A DNA stretch of 64,000 nucleotides from Nymphaea colorata. Taxonomy: Eukaryota; Streptophyta; Magnoliopsida; Nymphaeales; Nymphaeaceae. Position numbers and translations under genes: made by a program. The notes beneath the pieces were generated by a model, which searched no databases, was not told where the DNA came from, and saw only the letters and a list, made by a program, of their open reading frames with translations. Where the stretch lies: contig NC_045141.1 in the NCBI RefSeq assembly GCF_008831285.2, positions 25,281,315 through 25,345,314 on the forward strand, read 5' to 3'. Positions 22,039 to 34,929 of this stretch are shown in pieces (position 1 is the first letter of the stretch; each line of letters starts with the position of its first letter).

Positions 22039-25000
22039 CTGTCTGAAAGTGGTTGCTGGATCTGGAGAGGAGTATGTTAGTTTGTTTTGCACTCATTTGT
22101 AAGGAGATGCCGAACAAGGTGTTCACAATATTCTGAATGCAACCATGGTTTTATATGAAATTGTCTTTTCTAGAAGTTAGGTGAAAGATAAGAGGATTTC
22201 TACTATTTGAAAAGTAATTGGAATGATAAGGGCTCCAGCCATGTGCTTAGTGGTTTCATATTGGTGCATCACACAGCATTTGTCTCTGATAGTTATGATT
22301 TAGTTTGTGTATTGTTAATTGTGACGACTTAGGATAGAAATTAGTGGTATTCATGTCAATGAAATTGGAGGGACAGTGACAGAACTAGGAGAATGATCAA
22401 GTTCGCGATACTGGATGGACAGTCTTGCTTTGTCTGCCATACTAAATGGATGTGAGGATTTGTATAAAGACCAATTATGAAGAATTTTTATCATGAATAT
22501 GCTTGAGTATGCGTCTCCTTTTATGTGTCTTGCAAATAAACTTGGGTGGTGATGGCTTGGGTATGGTTTTTCTGAGAAACAACATATCCTCATGGTTCTT
22601 CATTTAAAGATGGAGTGTTTGTCAGGGGGTTGGCAGCAATGCATAATTAGTGGAACACAGCCCGTATTTGTAATTCAAGCTGATGAAAGGGCAACATGTG
22701 TATAAGGTTCTTCTGATTCACTTTGTTTTTGTTTTAAGGAAAACACATCAATGACCACCTCTTAAAGGGACCATGTTGGTCTGTTTGCTATTTTCATCAG
22801 TCACTTGCAATTTTAAGCTAATTTAAAATTTTATTTTCCTTGTAGTGGGGGGATTTACGGGAATGAATATCAGTGAAAATTATATACCTTGTAAGCCTAC
22901 ATAACCATATGGTGTAAGCCTACATAACCCTATAATGAGGTTGCATGACATTTTCTTTAATGTGTAAGATCTCTTTTTACATTCTTATGCTTGTTTCCCT
23001 CTGTTGTCCTTTCTGGATGTATTTTGGCTCAATGTCTGTAGAGCTTTGGCCTATATGACACCCTATCCCAAAGAAGAACCTTAACAAGAGCTGCTGAAAT
23101 GTTGCTTTATTTCAAATCTGACCGACTTAAGCCAAACCTATTCGTATAATCTTACTCTTTCAGCCATATGTAGCCCAAAAGGAAACCTGGATCTTCAGGT
23201 TGTCTGCCTAAAGGAGAAACACAGGGTATGGGGCAAATTGTGTGGGCAAAAACCTAGGACTAGCATTTTCCTTAGATCTGGTCTAGGCTCTTTAAGTCTA
23301 GACTTAGGCCGTTCCATCCGGAAAGAAATGGCTCTTCCACATAAACCAACAAATTCACAATTAATATTGGTTTATGATGACCACTACAATGCATGAAAGT
23401 CAAAGAGGACAACACAGTGGACAGAAGAGGCCCCGTGCATACCATGTTCCTTTTTGGTAGTTTTATTAGAAAGGAACAGGAAGTATCACGGCGTAGGTTA
23501 GTCCTTTAACAATATATCAGTGCAAAGTTTCTTGAAGATACGAGCCTCTTTGAAGTTTTAGTCTTGGTTGTGTCAGTAAAGCAGGTTGTCAATTGCGGTA
23601 GAAAATATTAATGTCTAATTCTTTTGAATGTACGGACTCCTCTTGAATGCTTGATCGAGACCATACAATGGTAACTTCAAATTTCACCGGTAGTATATGA
23701 TGCAGGTGGATATATCGCATCATATCTACACAAGCCAAAACAGTTGAACATTGTACTTAGTAATTGATGGCCTTCATTGTAGCGCATGATTGTGCTCCAT
23801 CAAGATCCACAGCTAAACGGAACAATTCACACAGTAGTGTGACATTCACTGCTTGACTTTAATGAGGATTCGAGTGGTGCTATTCGCAAGTCTACTGCTG
23901 CTTGTATGCGGTCCAACTTCTGCAAGGAAATATGTTCTTGGGACCAAGGCAAAAAAAAAAAAGGTGCAGGCATGTAAAGTTTATGTGTAATTTATGCCAC
24001 AGCATGGTGTCAGGATTTTTGTGAGCCATGTGATGTGATGGGGCAATATTTCTGGTACATTAGCATTGCAGACCATGGAGCCCTACCACATTGACTACTA
24101 TTTCTACAATTTTGTCCCAGCGTCAAGGACTGTGGTAGTTTAATACTCAAGTGGCCCATGCACGTCTATCTTATTGCTTAACAAGTTATTCCACTTTTGC
24201 TTCGTTGTAGTTTGGCGTTACCCGACATGCAAGGACCCTTCTGGCAGCGATTTGGAGCTGAAAATGGCTGCCTTTGTTTCGGTGGTGTTGCTGAAGATTT
24301 CATTAGAAGTACATGTTTCCTGATGATTATTAATGTTTTGTATTACAGGTATGCCAGCATATGTGCTTTTTAATCCTCATATATTTGATGTTCTTTTTGT
24401 CAATCAATTCTTTCATATATGATCTGCTTGTGCTTCTTAATAGAAACGGTCTTGGTCATCTGATTTATAGCCATCTAGGATTGCAGGATCTTGATAAAAA
24501 GAAAGTAATTTCTGTACGATGTATAAAGAATCCGTCATTTAAAAAAAAACACATTTTTGCTTCTAAAATCAAAATGTAAACGTGATCCTAATCCATTAGT
24601 TACATCGCAACGCATAATGTCTCCGATTCATAAGATGCACACAGTGCTATTCAAGACTCGTGTACTGGATTAGTATGAAGGTGTCAGGTTTTTATAATTT
24701 GCGATGAGTGTGAATATGAAAACCTTGCAGAATAATACTTCTATTCTAATATAAAACGAACAGGGCTCAATCGTAAGGGCTTATTCGCGTCATGGTGTAA
24801 GTTACAAACTGGGGAAGAATCTTAGTGCCTGGCTGGATTGCAGCAGAACCCAAACTCTCTCTCTCTCTCTCTCTCTTCCCTCCAAAGAAATCTAGTATCT
24901 TGCTTTGCCTCAATGGTCTCCTCACCAACGGAATCTACTCTCATACAACGTCACTAAACTGCTTCCTTCAACTTGTCCGCTTTTTATTTCCTTCCTCTTT

Positions 25001-26350
25001 CATTCTGAAGTGAAGGCGACAGCTTGGATATTCTGCTATTTGAATTCCATTCTGATGATATTATGTATTTCACAAATTGTGCAAAACATGGTTTTCGTAT
25101 GTATGGAGTTGCAGATGTCACAGGCTGTGAGGAAAACTTCTTTTTATACTTTCAGGTAGCTTTGGTTATTCCAAAAGTGGAACTCTGATTTCCACATTCT
25201 ATTAGTAGGAAGCACTGAAACAACAAAAAATTGGACTGCCAACCAATTCTTGTGCGAAAGAAAATGACTACCTATTGACGTTGGTTTTGAATTTGCAGCG
25301 TCCGATTTGTCTGTAACAAGATGTTTTTGCAGCACTGGTGTTTTTTCAAGACTTCGAGGCGTCGTTGAGACCATTGGTCAGTTTTCATTGCGTGTGCATT
25401 ATCATGATAGCCTTTGCATGCAATCACGCCCCAAAATCACACACTCCTCTCTCTCTCTCTCTACCATTGGCAACCGCTCTCATTTTCTTCGCGATGATAC
25501 ATCATACGACCGTAACATCCCCTTACCTTCTTCCTTTCCCACCCTGTGTCTGACGCTTCACAGAGTACGGTTCTTCAACCTCTCAACTTTTTTTCCTGGT
25601 CCCGTTTCTTTCTAAAAGTTATATGCACTGACGGTAGGGTTTTATGAATAATCTTGTTAAAGCTACGCAGGGTGGTCCCTTGTCTTGAGCTTGGCTAGTC
25701 TGTACGACCTAACCTTTGTATGTAGGGATGTCGGTGTTTTTTAGCTTTGGCTAGTCTTTATGCGACTTAACTTTGAAACAGGTACATCGGAGATGTTGGA
25801 TTAACCCAACTATGAAACAGGGGTGACAGAGATATTCGATTCCCGACCCTAATCCAGATTCGTTTACCAGACCCTGGTGATCAGACGGGCTCAATATGCA
25901 AGGTAAAACCTGATTTTAGGGAAAGGTTTGAGATCCACAATGATTGGGCCTGATTGTATGCAAATCTCATTTCTGTTTAGGTCGAGATTCAGTTTTATAG
26001 ATTCAAGCTCAGATTCTAGATTCATTGATTAATAGGGGTGGGGAGCCATATCTCCCTGCAGTTTGCCGCGGAAGTTCTAGATTCTAGTTCGATCTGATGC
26101 ATCTGAACTATTTTTTTGAATTTTAATTTTAATTGTTTTAGTGTTTACTGTTTTTGGCATGAAACCCCTAAGGTCCAAGACAAGTATGTTTTAAGAGATG
26201 TTTAGTTTAAACAAACTGAATATCTCAATAGCATGGATTTTAAATTCATGCTACATGATTGAACATCAGATGAGGGAGGTATGACCTTTCATGAATATAA
26301 GATCCTAGGATTTCAGATCACCGCAAACACAAGCTTAAGGTTGTATTCTT

Positions 26351-26442
26351 ATGCTGCTATGAGATTTACGTAAACCCATAATACACCTTTTAATTTATGC
26401 TGCTATGAGATTTACGTAAACCTATAATACACATTTTAATTT
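26351..26442. repeat. 46-bp tandem duplication
   Basis: The unit starts 'atgctgctatgagatttacg' and includes 'gtaaacc.ataatacac.ttttaattt'. It occurs at 26351-26396 and 26397-26442 with two mismatches. A little downstream, 'acaacacattagaatatgac' also occurs twice (about 26490 and 26529). Confidence 0.9.
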
Positions 26443-27217
26443 GAGTATCAAGCTTGTGTTCATCTACATTTCATCTACAATTTAGAGGTACAACACATTA
26501 GAATATGACAGCTACATTTCATAAATGAACAACACATTAGAATATGACAGCGACCACAAGACTGAAATTTCGTCTCAAACCTAAAAGTATGACAAAAACC
26601 ACGAGATTCTAGGCACCTTGCCACTTGGTAGAGCTACACCCCTTTACTTTAGATTTTACAAAGTTTAAACAGTGCTTGTTTCAAGCGGGCAGACGGGACT
26701 ACGGTTGAGGTAAAAGATTGACCGTCTGATGGGGGCACTTGCTCCAGATTTTTTCGACTTTGCCTTTTGGGTGTAGGGGTAATGACCATATGCGTTTGGC
26801 CCCACCGCGACAGCTGACCGCATTTGAGTTAAGATTAGGCCTGTGTACCTAAAAATGATAAAATCCGACCCATTTGCTTCTCTGGACCACACTAAGGATC
26901 GACGCTTTTGTGAAACCTTTGTGCTTATCCTTGGTGGCATTTAATTGCTTATACGGCGTTTGATTCCTTATATGCAGAACGTTTCCGAGGCACTTCTCAT
27001 TCCACGTATTCAGAAATAAGGAGCTAAAAAGGTCTTCCACCATTTTCTCAATGTGTCTCATCTTTTTTCTGTTATCTGGATAATTGAGTGCAACAAACAC
27101 CCAGGAATCCAAATTTTACAAAATCTGGGCACTTTATTCAGTCAGCGATTCTTTTTTTCCCCATCTTTTCAGTTGCACTTTCCCTGTCATCTTTACCGAA
27201 CTTGTGCTTCTTTTCTT

Positions 27218-29035
27218 TCAGCTGAACTTTTGGCCGCCCAGATCCTCGTAATTTACAAAGGTGCCGTGGAAACCGTACGGCACCCGAGACGGCAACACCA
27301 CTGCCGCTTCCTTCTCTAGGGTCGCCGAATTGATGATCAGCAACTCGGACCGCCCCTTCACCTCATCATGCACGTACGTCACGAGGTGGCCGTCGTCCTC
27401 CCGAGCCGACTCTCCCGAGTCGTGAACGAAGCAAGGTTCGCCCCCGAACCGGCAGTTGCCGTACAGGAACTTCTCTGCACGGCCCGTCTCCATATCGACC
27501 TTCGCGATGCCGGAGCACCTTGGCCACGGCTCGACGATCGCAAGGTAGGCGTACCTTGCCTTCCTCCCGAGACGCTTCCGGTTCACCTGACCTGCCTCCA
27601 GGTTCATGCCCGGTACGAGACACCTCCGCCTCGACTCGCCGGTATTGATGTCGAGCCGAATCTCCGTTAACTCCGTCCGCAGTGGCTGACTGCAATCGGA
27701 GAACATCGCGTCGGCCGGCGACATGCAGGAGCCGATGACGACCACCTCGCCGGAGCCCGGTTCCTCCCATGCGTTCCATATGTGGAAACAGAAGCAGCCT
27801 GGTACGTCAATCCACCTCAGTCGTTTTGCGTCGGTATCGTACCTCGGCATGAGCCCAAACCTGGCCACCTTGCGCTTGTCGAGCACGACCGGTGATCCTC
27901 CTTGGAGCATCTCTCCTAGTCGGAATACCACCTGGTGGTCCGGTACGACGACGAGCCTCTCCGTCACGGCGAAGTCGTGGATCATCGTCGGTTCTTCGAG
28001 AGCTATCGGAACGTCGGAGACCTTTCGGCCCGTAGAGTCGAAGGCGAAGTACCGGAGGTACGGTCGCCGAACGACATCATAACCAAGTCCGAAAAGCTCG
28101 CCGGTGGCGGGGTCGACCTTCGGGTGGGCGATCATTGCAGAAGAGAGCTGGCCGGAGAAGTCGAACCGGCCTGCGGTCTCCAGTTCACCGTCTCTACCGA
28201 TGCGGACGTGGTATGGAACATCATCTTCCGAGAGCGCAAGCAGCCGGCCATCAAAGAAGACGAGCCCCGCGTTCGCGACTCCGGCGCCGCGCCCGGCATC
28301 GACGATTCCTGAGGCCGCCCGGGCATAAAAGAGCAACAATCGGGCAACGCCGGAACGGCCGTGAAGCTCGCCGACGGCCTTCGGGAAGAGCGGCCGCCCC
28401 GCCTCCCTCTCCCGCTCGAACCTGTTCGTCCTGGTGAACCGGCAGCAGTAGCTCGCCCCACCGTCGGGCCGTATGGTCACAGCGTGGATCATCCCGTCCC
28501 CGTCGAAGAGGTGATGGCGGCCTGATGGCGCGAACGCCGGATTGGCGCCGTTCCGCATATAAACTCCCGCCAGACCCTCCGGGATCCGTCCTTCCACCGT
28601 CAGCCCGTCTTGCACCGGGCACTCGGCCACGGGTGCGAAGTTTCCAGCGAGCTGCACCGCCGGGTCCGCGCTCTTCGGGATGGCGCTCAACCTCTCCATC
28701 GGCTCGATGATCCCGTGCTCGAGAGCATCCAACGCGTACGCTGCCAGACGCTGCAACGGGTTCAATCTCCACGACGAAGAACACGATGGCGTGGTGGCAG
28801 TCGACGGCATGGTGCGTCCAGCACTCAATGGAACAGAATATGATGCAGAGATGGAGCGATCCACCGAATTCCCGCATCTCGAAGTACAAACCGCTTCTCT
28901 TTTTCCAGTAAAATTCGTCTCCGATCGCCATGAATTGAAGAGAGTTGGAGGGCGGTGGTCATGGTGCTGAATTGTGGGAAAAGCTGCATATGGCGCACTG
29001 GCACCCATGAAGAAAAAAATGCCGTCAAACTGCAA
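27218..29035 (-). CDS. NCED: 9-cis-epoxycarotenoid dioxygenase (ABA biosynthesis)
   Basis: NCED cleaves 9-cis-violaxanthin or 9'-cis-neoxanthin to xanthoxin in plastids, the committed step of abscisic acid synthesis. The frame is one exon of 605 codons, as expected for this usually intronless family. Four iron-binding histidines are present: H304 (IAHPKVDP), H353 (MIHDFAV), H418 ([10 protein letters not shown]) and H590 (YGFHGTF). Their spacing closely follows maize VP14. Other family blocks are [49 protein letters not shown] and [10 protein letters not shown]. The last two are NCED-like and separate it from CCD1 and CCD4. About 75 residues before MPSTATT, low in acidic and rich in Ser/Thr, fit a plastid transit peptide. 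An ATG nine codons inside (29008) could be the real start, giving 596 residues. G+C is much higher than in the surroundings. I cannot assign a specific NCED paralogue. Confidence 0.96.
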   Translation of the reverse strand: MQFDGIFFFMGASAPYAAFPTIQHHDHRPPTLFNSWRSETNFTGKREAVCTSRCGNSVDRSISASYSVPLSAGRTMPSTATTPSCSSSWRLNPLQRLAAYALDALEHGIIEPMERLSAIPKSADPAVQLAGNFAPVAECPVQDGLTVEGRIPEGLAGVYMRNGANPAFAPSGRHHLFDGDGMIHAVTIRPDGGASYCCRFTRTNRFEREREAGRPLFPKAVGELHGRSGVARLLLFYARAASGIVDAGRGAGVANAGLVFFDGRLLALSEDDVPYHVRIGRDGELETAGRFDFSGQLSSAMIAHPKVDPATGELFGLGYDVVRRPYLRYFAFDSTGRKVSDVPIALEEPTMIHDFAVTERLVVVPDHQVVFRLGEMLQGGSPVVLDKRKVARFGLMPRYDTDAKRLRWIDVPGCFCFHIWNAWEEPGSGEVVVIGSCMSPADAMFSDCSQPLRTELTEIRLDINTGESRRRCLVPGMNLEAGQVNRKRLGRKARYAYLAIVEPWPRCSGIAKVDMETGRAEKFLYGNCRFGGEPCFVHDSGESAREDDGHLVTYVHDEVKGRSELLIINSATLEKEAAVVLPSRVPYGFHGTFVNYEDLGGQKFS

Positions 29036-29097
29036 TTGGGAAATACCCCTCCCACCCTTCCACCCATACGTTACTTCAGCCGGCCTTTCTCCACACC

Positions 29098-29113
29098 TAT
29101 ATATATATATATA
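29098..29113 (-). promoter_or_regulatory. Probable TATA element of the NCED gene
   Basis: A 16-bp TA run lies about 63-78 bp upstream of the first ATG, a suitable distance for a TATA box with a short leader. It could also be an ordinary microsatellite. Confidence 0.5.
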
Positions 29114-29163
29114 CGTCTGAAAAAAATCGGCTTAGTCTCTATGTACATGACCGATGGAGTGGG

Positions 29164-29213
29164 CACGTGGTAGAGGTGAGGGCTGAGGGTGACGGGGAAG
29201 CTTTCGGCACGTG
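29164..29213 (-). promoter_or_regulatory. Two G-box/ABRE-type CACGTG motifs upstream of NCED
   Basis: Palindromic CACGTG occurs at 29164-29169 and 29208-29213, about 130-180 bp before the ATG. Both read CACGTGCC on the minus strand. These are binding sites for bZIP (ABF-type) and bHLH factors. Paired ACGT elements are typical of ABA- or stress-responsive promoters. The function is inferred. Confidence 0.5.
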
Positions 29214-31038
29214 GGAAGGCTGGGAGGGAGCAGGGACGTGGATGGCTCGCATGGTTCGGACGCGTTCGCAGGTGAGCGGGTAAAAATAGGTCGGTGGTTT
29301 TTGACCTTTCATCGGCCACCCGGCCGTCCTGGACACGAGTCCCGTCCGTCGCCGGATTAAGGACTCATCGTCACCTGTGGCTCCTGCTGATCTCAGCCAG
29401 TCGTCGTGTTTGTTTTTCTCTCTCCATCAACGCATCGCACAACCCGTCCGTCTAATCCCGATCCCTACATCAACCCCTAAAAGCGTCGCAAAAAGTTTTT
29501 CCCCCTCTAACCATGACAAAATCGAAAAGTCCAGTCGCGACGCTGCTGCGATACGGAGAAAAGAGTCGCAGTCGCGCTCGTCAGAGATGACATGGGCTTT
29601 TCACTGCCCCTGAACTTTAATTTCGTCCCGACTTTCAACATGTGTACGTGCCCCGTACTGGAACTGTTTCTGGCCCTGGGAATGGCACGCCCCTAATTCT
29701 ATCCAGGCTTTGTGGGGGCCGAACGTTTCTCTCCCCTACAAAAAGGAAGCTCCACTTGCGGAGAAGTCTTTCTTGAGATGCGCTTTAGCGTCGGTTTTAC
29801 GAGGCGTACAACTACAAGTTGGGTCCGTCCCGCCCACGGAGTGAAAAAATAACTTGGGACTGCTGATACCTAAGATAAATCTGTCAGTAGCGACAGGTAT
29901 GGGACGAGAACAGATCTTGTAATTGGGAAAACTGAAAAGGTCTTCGAAACGAAGAAAACGATAGATCAGACAAGCTTTACTTTATGAACATACATTCGGG
30001 TCTTGCTTTAATTCTCTTTGATCTTTTGAAGGACGTGTTTGGATGACATGCTTAACCGTGACATCCAAACGCAATGCAAGAGATCCCACTAGGATAGAAT
30101 TAATTCTTAAAAAGGGTTTGCCTTATTACTGGCGGGGTGACCGGAGGTAAACTCACCGACAGCCTGAGGGTTACGGAGTCTATAAAAGATTTCACGGAGG
30201 GAGCATCGTTGTCAACTTTCACATGTCCCCTTGCTTTTGCCTTTTCGGAAGGGGCAGCGAGAGGGCTAGGAAAGGACCTGCGGCCTTTGAGTTGAGACCA
30301 CAACCCCTTTTTTAAGATTCGGAAACATGACATTACGACACCTTATTAATGGTCGAATCTTGAAGACATGGAAGTTGAAAGATAGGAAGATTTTGGTGTC
30401 CGGACCTGAAAGATGTAGAGTTAAGCAGCTGGATCTTTCGCCTTCCAAAGCGTTTGCTATCAGTTACGTGGTTGCCAGTTGTTGTAAAAATAGATTCCTG
30501 CCAGTTGGTGAGTCGGTCTGGTTCACAAAAACTATTTTTTGAAGGAAAAAAGATATGAAATTCAGTTCATAATACAACAAATTTATTAGACATGTTAGTC
30601 TGCTGCTACTGTGCATAGACTTTTCTAACTTCTTGAGAAACAAATGTGCGTTTCAATATTTTCTCTAGATTAACTTATTGTGGTTCAATCTTTTCTCAAA
30701 AACAAAGCTCTCTGTGATTTTGATGAAGCCTAGAACAGCTCCTGCAGATGGAACTGAAACACAAGAAAACACTGCGCACACACTTTTCTTCGCCCGCATG
30801 ACATTACATTAAGAAAAAGAAATGTGGTTCCCAGCATCATCGATGACGCGGTAGGGCATGATGTTAACGCTATTTTGGTGGATTGGAGTCAAAATTACAC
30901 GAAGTTAAGCACCATTCCAAAAGTTAATAGTATATATTCTTAAGCTACTTTGGAAAAATGTAACCATATTGATGTGGTTTTTGTGGTCCAAAGCTACCAG
31001 AAAAGAACATGGGTGCCTTGTTTGAATGGGTATCTTCG

Positions 31039-31039
<1 letters not shown>

Positions 31040-31077
<38 letters not shown>
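31040..31077. repeat. Compound (TA)n(TG)n microsatellite
   Basis: A TA run of about 20 bp leads directly into a TG run of about 18 bp. A 'cacacgcacacac' stretch follows just downstream, so the TG and CA runs could pair. Confidence 0.85.
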
Positions 31078-32620
31078 AAAAGCACAGACACACGCACACA
31101 CACGCACGCAGGCACACACATCTCAGTTTTTGAAGTCTTTTGGACCATCGAAGTTATAACATTGATCGGTAGAACCATGTGCGCCATTTCTTTGTCTTTT
31201 AGACAATCGACGTTACCTTGATCGATCGGCAGAATCAGATTTTGCATGAACTTATATCAATGGATGGTGTCATGAGTTCTGCATGTCTCTCTCATGCCTG
31301 CCTGGTGAAGGAAGACTGCTTTCAACCAAAAGCCTCTTTTGCGCAAACGATCCCCATCGTTTCACTATTTCGCAAAAGCGGCCATCGGTTCTTTATAGCA
31401 ACATCAGTTTAACCTGGCTAGCAGTCATTATGAATCTCGTGTTGTGGTGATTGATGAGTTAAATAACTACAAGTAGTCTCGGCATAGGCTCCCTGACGTA
31501 CTTTTGTTGTCTTTTTATCAACTTCTTCATATATTTCCAGTGCACCGTTTCAAAGGAATCTCGTGAATATTTGACTTCCTAAAGGAGTTAGGTGTGTCTT
31601 TCTACATACAATTAATTGTTTAGGTTAGTTCTTTTTCTTCTGGAATGTTTTTCTAAATAATGTCAAAAAGTTTATGCTTTCTTTCGTCAGTTGTCAGCAG
31701 GATATTGTGTACTTTTAACTTTAGCCGCAATCTTGGTGGAAGAAAGCTCGCGGGCGTTATTATATTAACAATGAATAATGGTTAGGTATGTAAGTAACAA
31801 TATGAAATATATAAGTTGCATAATTTTACATCACGATTTCTCTAATATTCCTCTGATGAAGAGATAAAATCGGTCATGCAGAAGATTGCATTGGTAAAGT
31901 ATGTTGCTTTGGTGTGATGAGCAATTCGCATGAGCTCATACATGAGCTTATGTTCCTCCATATCTGCTGTTATTGGGAGCATGGAGTTTAATTACACATG
32001 GGAGTTATGAACTTGGTTATGCTTTAAGCTTTTTAGTGTGACTAATGTTGCCAATAATTCGTTTTAAAGTTTTGGTTGAATATCAATAATAATTTTGTCT
32101 AACTAGTTGTTTACATGTTGAATTAAGTGGATTAATAAAACTATAAAAGATTTCCCTGCAACAAGTGTGAGTACACGAAATTTTTCATTCTTAACGTTTT
32201 GAAGGTGGTTTTGCCAACTTTGATAGCGGCAGATTAATTTCAGATCATGCGTGGTCGCTTAGATAAGTGTTGGCCTTGTGAAGATTATATTTCGGTGCAA
32301 GTCATGTATGTTTTTTTTTTTTTGTTAATGATTGAAATTTAACAATTTTATGAACATCGAGTCTTGAATTGCTGTGAAATCCAACATATATATTTGGTGA
32401 TTTAAAGGTTATCTAATTAACCATATAGATTACATCCATGACATGTTAGCAACCATTTCCTATGAGATCAAAATAATTGTATCTTGAATCAACCATAATT
32501 ACAATGTGAGTCCAGCTTCTCTATTCTTATTGGTGAGAGTTGTATTTCCAGAATGGTGAACCCTAGGTAGGCAACTATGCATGGTTATGAAACTGCTAGA
32601 TGTTCCTGCACCTTAGTTAT

Positions 32621-32647
<27 letters not shown>
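32621..32647. repeat. (CT)n microsatellite
   Basis: An uninterrupted CT run of about 27 bp. Confidence 0.9.
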
Positions 32648-32652
<5 letters not shown>

Positions 32653-33841
32653 GGGTTCTTCAGGCCAAGGAAAAATCCTTCTATCACAGAATGCATATTG
32701 GATTAGATACCAATATTTTGGTAAAGACCACGAAGCCCTCTATTCCTACCTAGTTATCATTTATTCTAACTACAACTTGGCAACTTTGACCACCCACCTT
32801 CTTGTGGGCGCGAGCAAAACATTGCAAAAGTGGCAAATTAATAATCAGAAAAATTGAAGAAAGTAGGCCGGATGCATAGTAGCAACTAGTAGACAGAAGA
32901 ACAACCATTTAAAGTTGACCAAACTTTTCTTACAAAATCTTTATATATATATAAAGAGAGAAAGAGAGAGAGATTGCATATTCCTTGTGTAGCCAGGAAG
33001 GTGCCGAGACATTGCTCATTTGATTCACATACCCCAAATACCTGGAAATTAACAACAATAAAACTGTCTCTCCCGTTCGTGTGTGCCTATGAATCCTCTA
33101 GAATCCACAGGGCGTTTCATGCTTGTTTCCCGGAAAGCAAAAGATTGCAATTAAGTTTTGCTGGAAAGCGCCTGGCTTTCATAACTTCCCAACCACCTCC
33201 TTTTGATCAATGAATCTCTTAGCGATCGTGGGGATCTCAGTTTCTCACCCAATACTTCGACAAAATAGGACTGTATCACTTGTTGTCCATCAACTGCGTT
33301 GCTACGCTTTGCTTCTTGAGGCCATTCTCTATGGCTTTGAACCTAGTTTCTTTATTAATAAAATTCACGTCGTTGGTAGGGTTTTTCTCTTTAAAAAAAA
33401 TCATTCACTTTTTTCTTCATATAATTGGATATGCCATTAAGAAGATCGGCTTCATCAACCTTGTTAGAAAGTTGGCCTTACCATCTTCAAGGCAAAGGAA
33501 ATCAACAGTTTGGTACGTCGGATGCTCCTCCTTGGAGCTGGATCAGTAATCTGCTTCAGCCCAGATCAAGTACACAATGAAAAATTGAATGCCATGAACT
33601 CTCTGGGGAAAAAGTGTTCGGTAAAATTTATCTGGAATAACTTCCTCAGGACAACTGATAAGCTGTCCCCTCAAAAAGCTGAGCCATGCTTCTAAAGAAA
33701 CTTTTATACAAGAGAGTACATGTTTCTGAGGAAAAAAACATCCGTATTTGATTCAAGAGTACTCTTCTCAGACATCTGGTCCACCTAACAAGTAACCCCG
33801 AAAGAGAGAATGATGAAAGGAAGATGCATGCCTTAATTTTT

Positions 33842-34590
33842 GGACGCATGAGATCAAAAGATACTAACTTGAAGGGCATTCACAATGCAGCATTGTGGCA
33901 TCTGCCGCTTCCTGCCTGCCAATCCATCTCAAGGTAATGCTGACGCTGATGAAATGAAACGGCCGCCGAAATGGCGGAGAGCCGTCCAAACCGATGGTCA
34001 AGATTTATGGTCCATTTGCTGCTGCGTTTAATTTCTGACATCTTCGTCTTCATTTTGGAACCAGCGTTCACTTGAATCACCGCATTCCCTTGGTCAATGA
34101 CGCGTCATCAGGATGACAGATGATGTGAGCCAGCACTGATTGAGAGGTGGTGATGAGTGTGTAAGTTGGCCTGCAGTCAAGCGAAGACGGTGCTTTCACG
34201 GTAAATGGATTGAGAGCCAAAAGCATTCTTTTCGGTGAAAGTCATTCTCTTCTCTTGCTTTCACTGTTTAGTGATTTTTGGATTTTGTAATTCGTGTGTC
34301 GTGCATGCTACAATCTTTTTTTTAAACTTCTCATCTTCTTTGTCCCTGCAGTCTATAACTGCGTTAATGCCTTGGATGAATCCCTCAATACAAGTGATCT
34401 GCTAGTATATATAGTAGTCCCATTCATTTATAAAAGGAATTACTGCTCACTTGAAGCATTAATTCAAAATCTAATATTGAAAATCCATTTGCAAAATGAA
34501 ATTAGGTTTTGTAGAAAGAACTTTCTTTCAAAAGCATTCCGTACTCATTGATAAAAGGACGCATGAAATCAAAAGATACTAACTTGAAGC
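33842..34590. repeat. Dispersed 33-bp direct repeat
   Basis: 'ggacgcatgagatcaaaag' plus 'atactaacttgaag' at 33842-33874 recurs at 34558-34590 with one mismatch. The second copy lies inside the inverted-repeat cluster. Confidence 0.9.
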
Positions 34591-34929
34591 ATTAACTTCC
34601 TCTCATGTCCCTTACCTGGGTGATTTTACGTCCATGCTTTTACAAAACCTAATTTCATTTTGCAAATGGATTTTCAATATTAGATCTACCAATTTTAAGG
34701 TGGAAAAATGATTGTAAAAAAAATGAGTAAAAAAAAAACAGGCATTGCATAGCATAGCTGATTGGACAAGCATGGACGTAGAAGGCGTGTCGCTTGTTCG
34801 ATCTCCTTAGTTGTTAGTTTTTTAAATTACAAAAGATGGAATCACGACACTTACGTTGAAAAGTATACCATACCCCACCCAAGTCTAAACATAACATAAA
34901 ATCAGGGAGATAAGGGACATGAGAGGAAG
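34469..34929. repeat. Cluster of perfect inverted repeats (45, 19 and 12 bp)
   Basis: The 45-bp arm 34469-34513 is the exact reverse complement of 34641-34685. A 19-bp arm 34596-34614 (cttcctctcatgtccctta) is the exact reverse complement of 34911-34929. A 12-bp arm 34627-34638 (tacgtccatgct) pairs with 34769-34780. The pairs interleave, and 'cttgaagcattaa' is also directly repeated (34450 and 34584). It is not a simple two-ended MITE. Confidence 0.92.

Larger units (their letters stand above)
20009..27217. other. SNRNP48 3' flank and intergenic region
   Basis: The 3' untranslated part of SNRNP48 must begin at 20009. A GTAAGT at 20120 could be a donor for a 3'-UTR intron. Beyond that I see no gene. 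The region holds the nested elements at 20918-21680, exact or near-exact tandem duplications (21921-22038 and 26351-26442), a CT run near 24858-24878 and an A run near 23950. Short open frames lack recognisable content. Confidence 0.5.

Noticed and set aside
27366..28931. Several long overlapping frames on both strands across the NCED gene
   Set aside because: They are shadows produced by the high G+C coding sequence. Only the minus frame with the four histidines has family motifs.
30905..31247. Overlapping frames around 31 kb on both strands
   Set aside because: They arise from the TA/TG and CA simple repeats (YIYIYI and CVCVCV runs) and are not coding.
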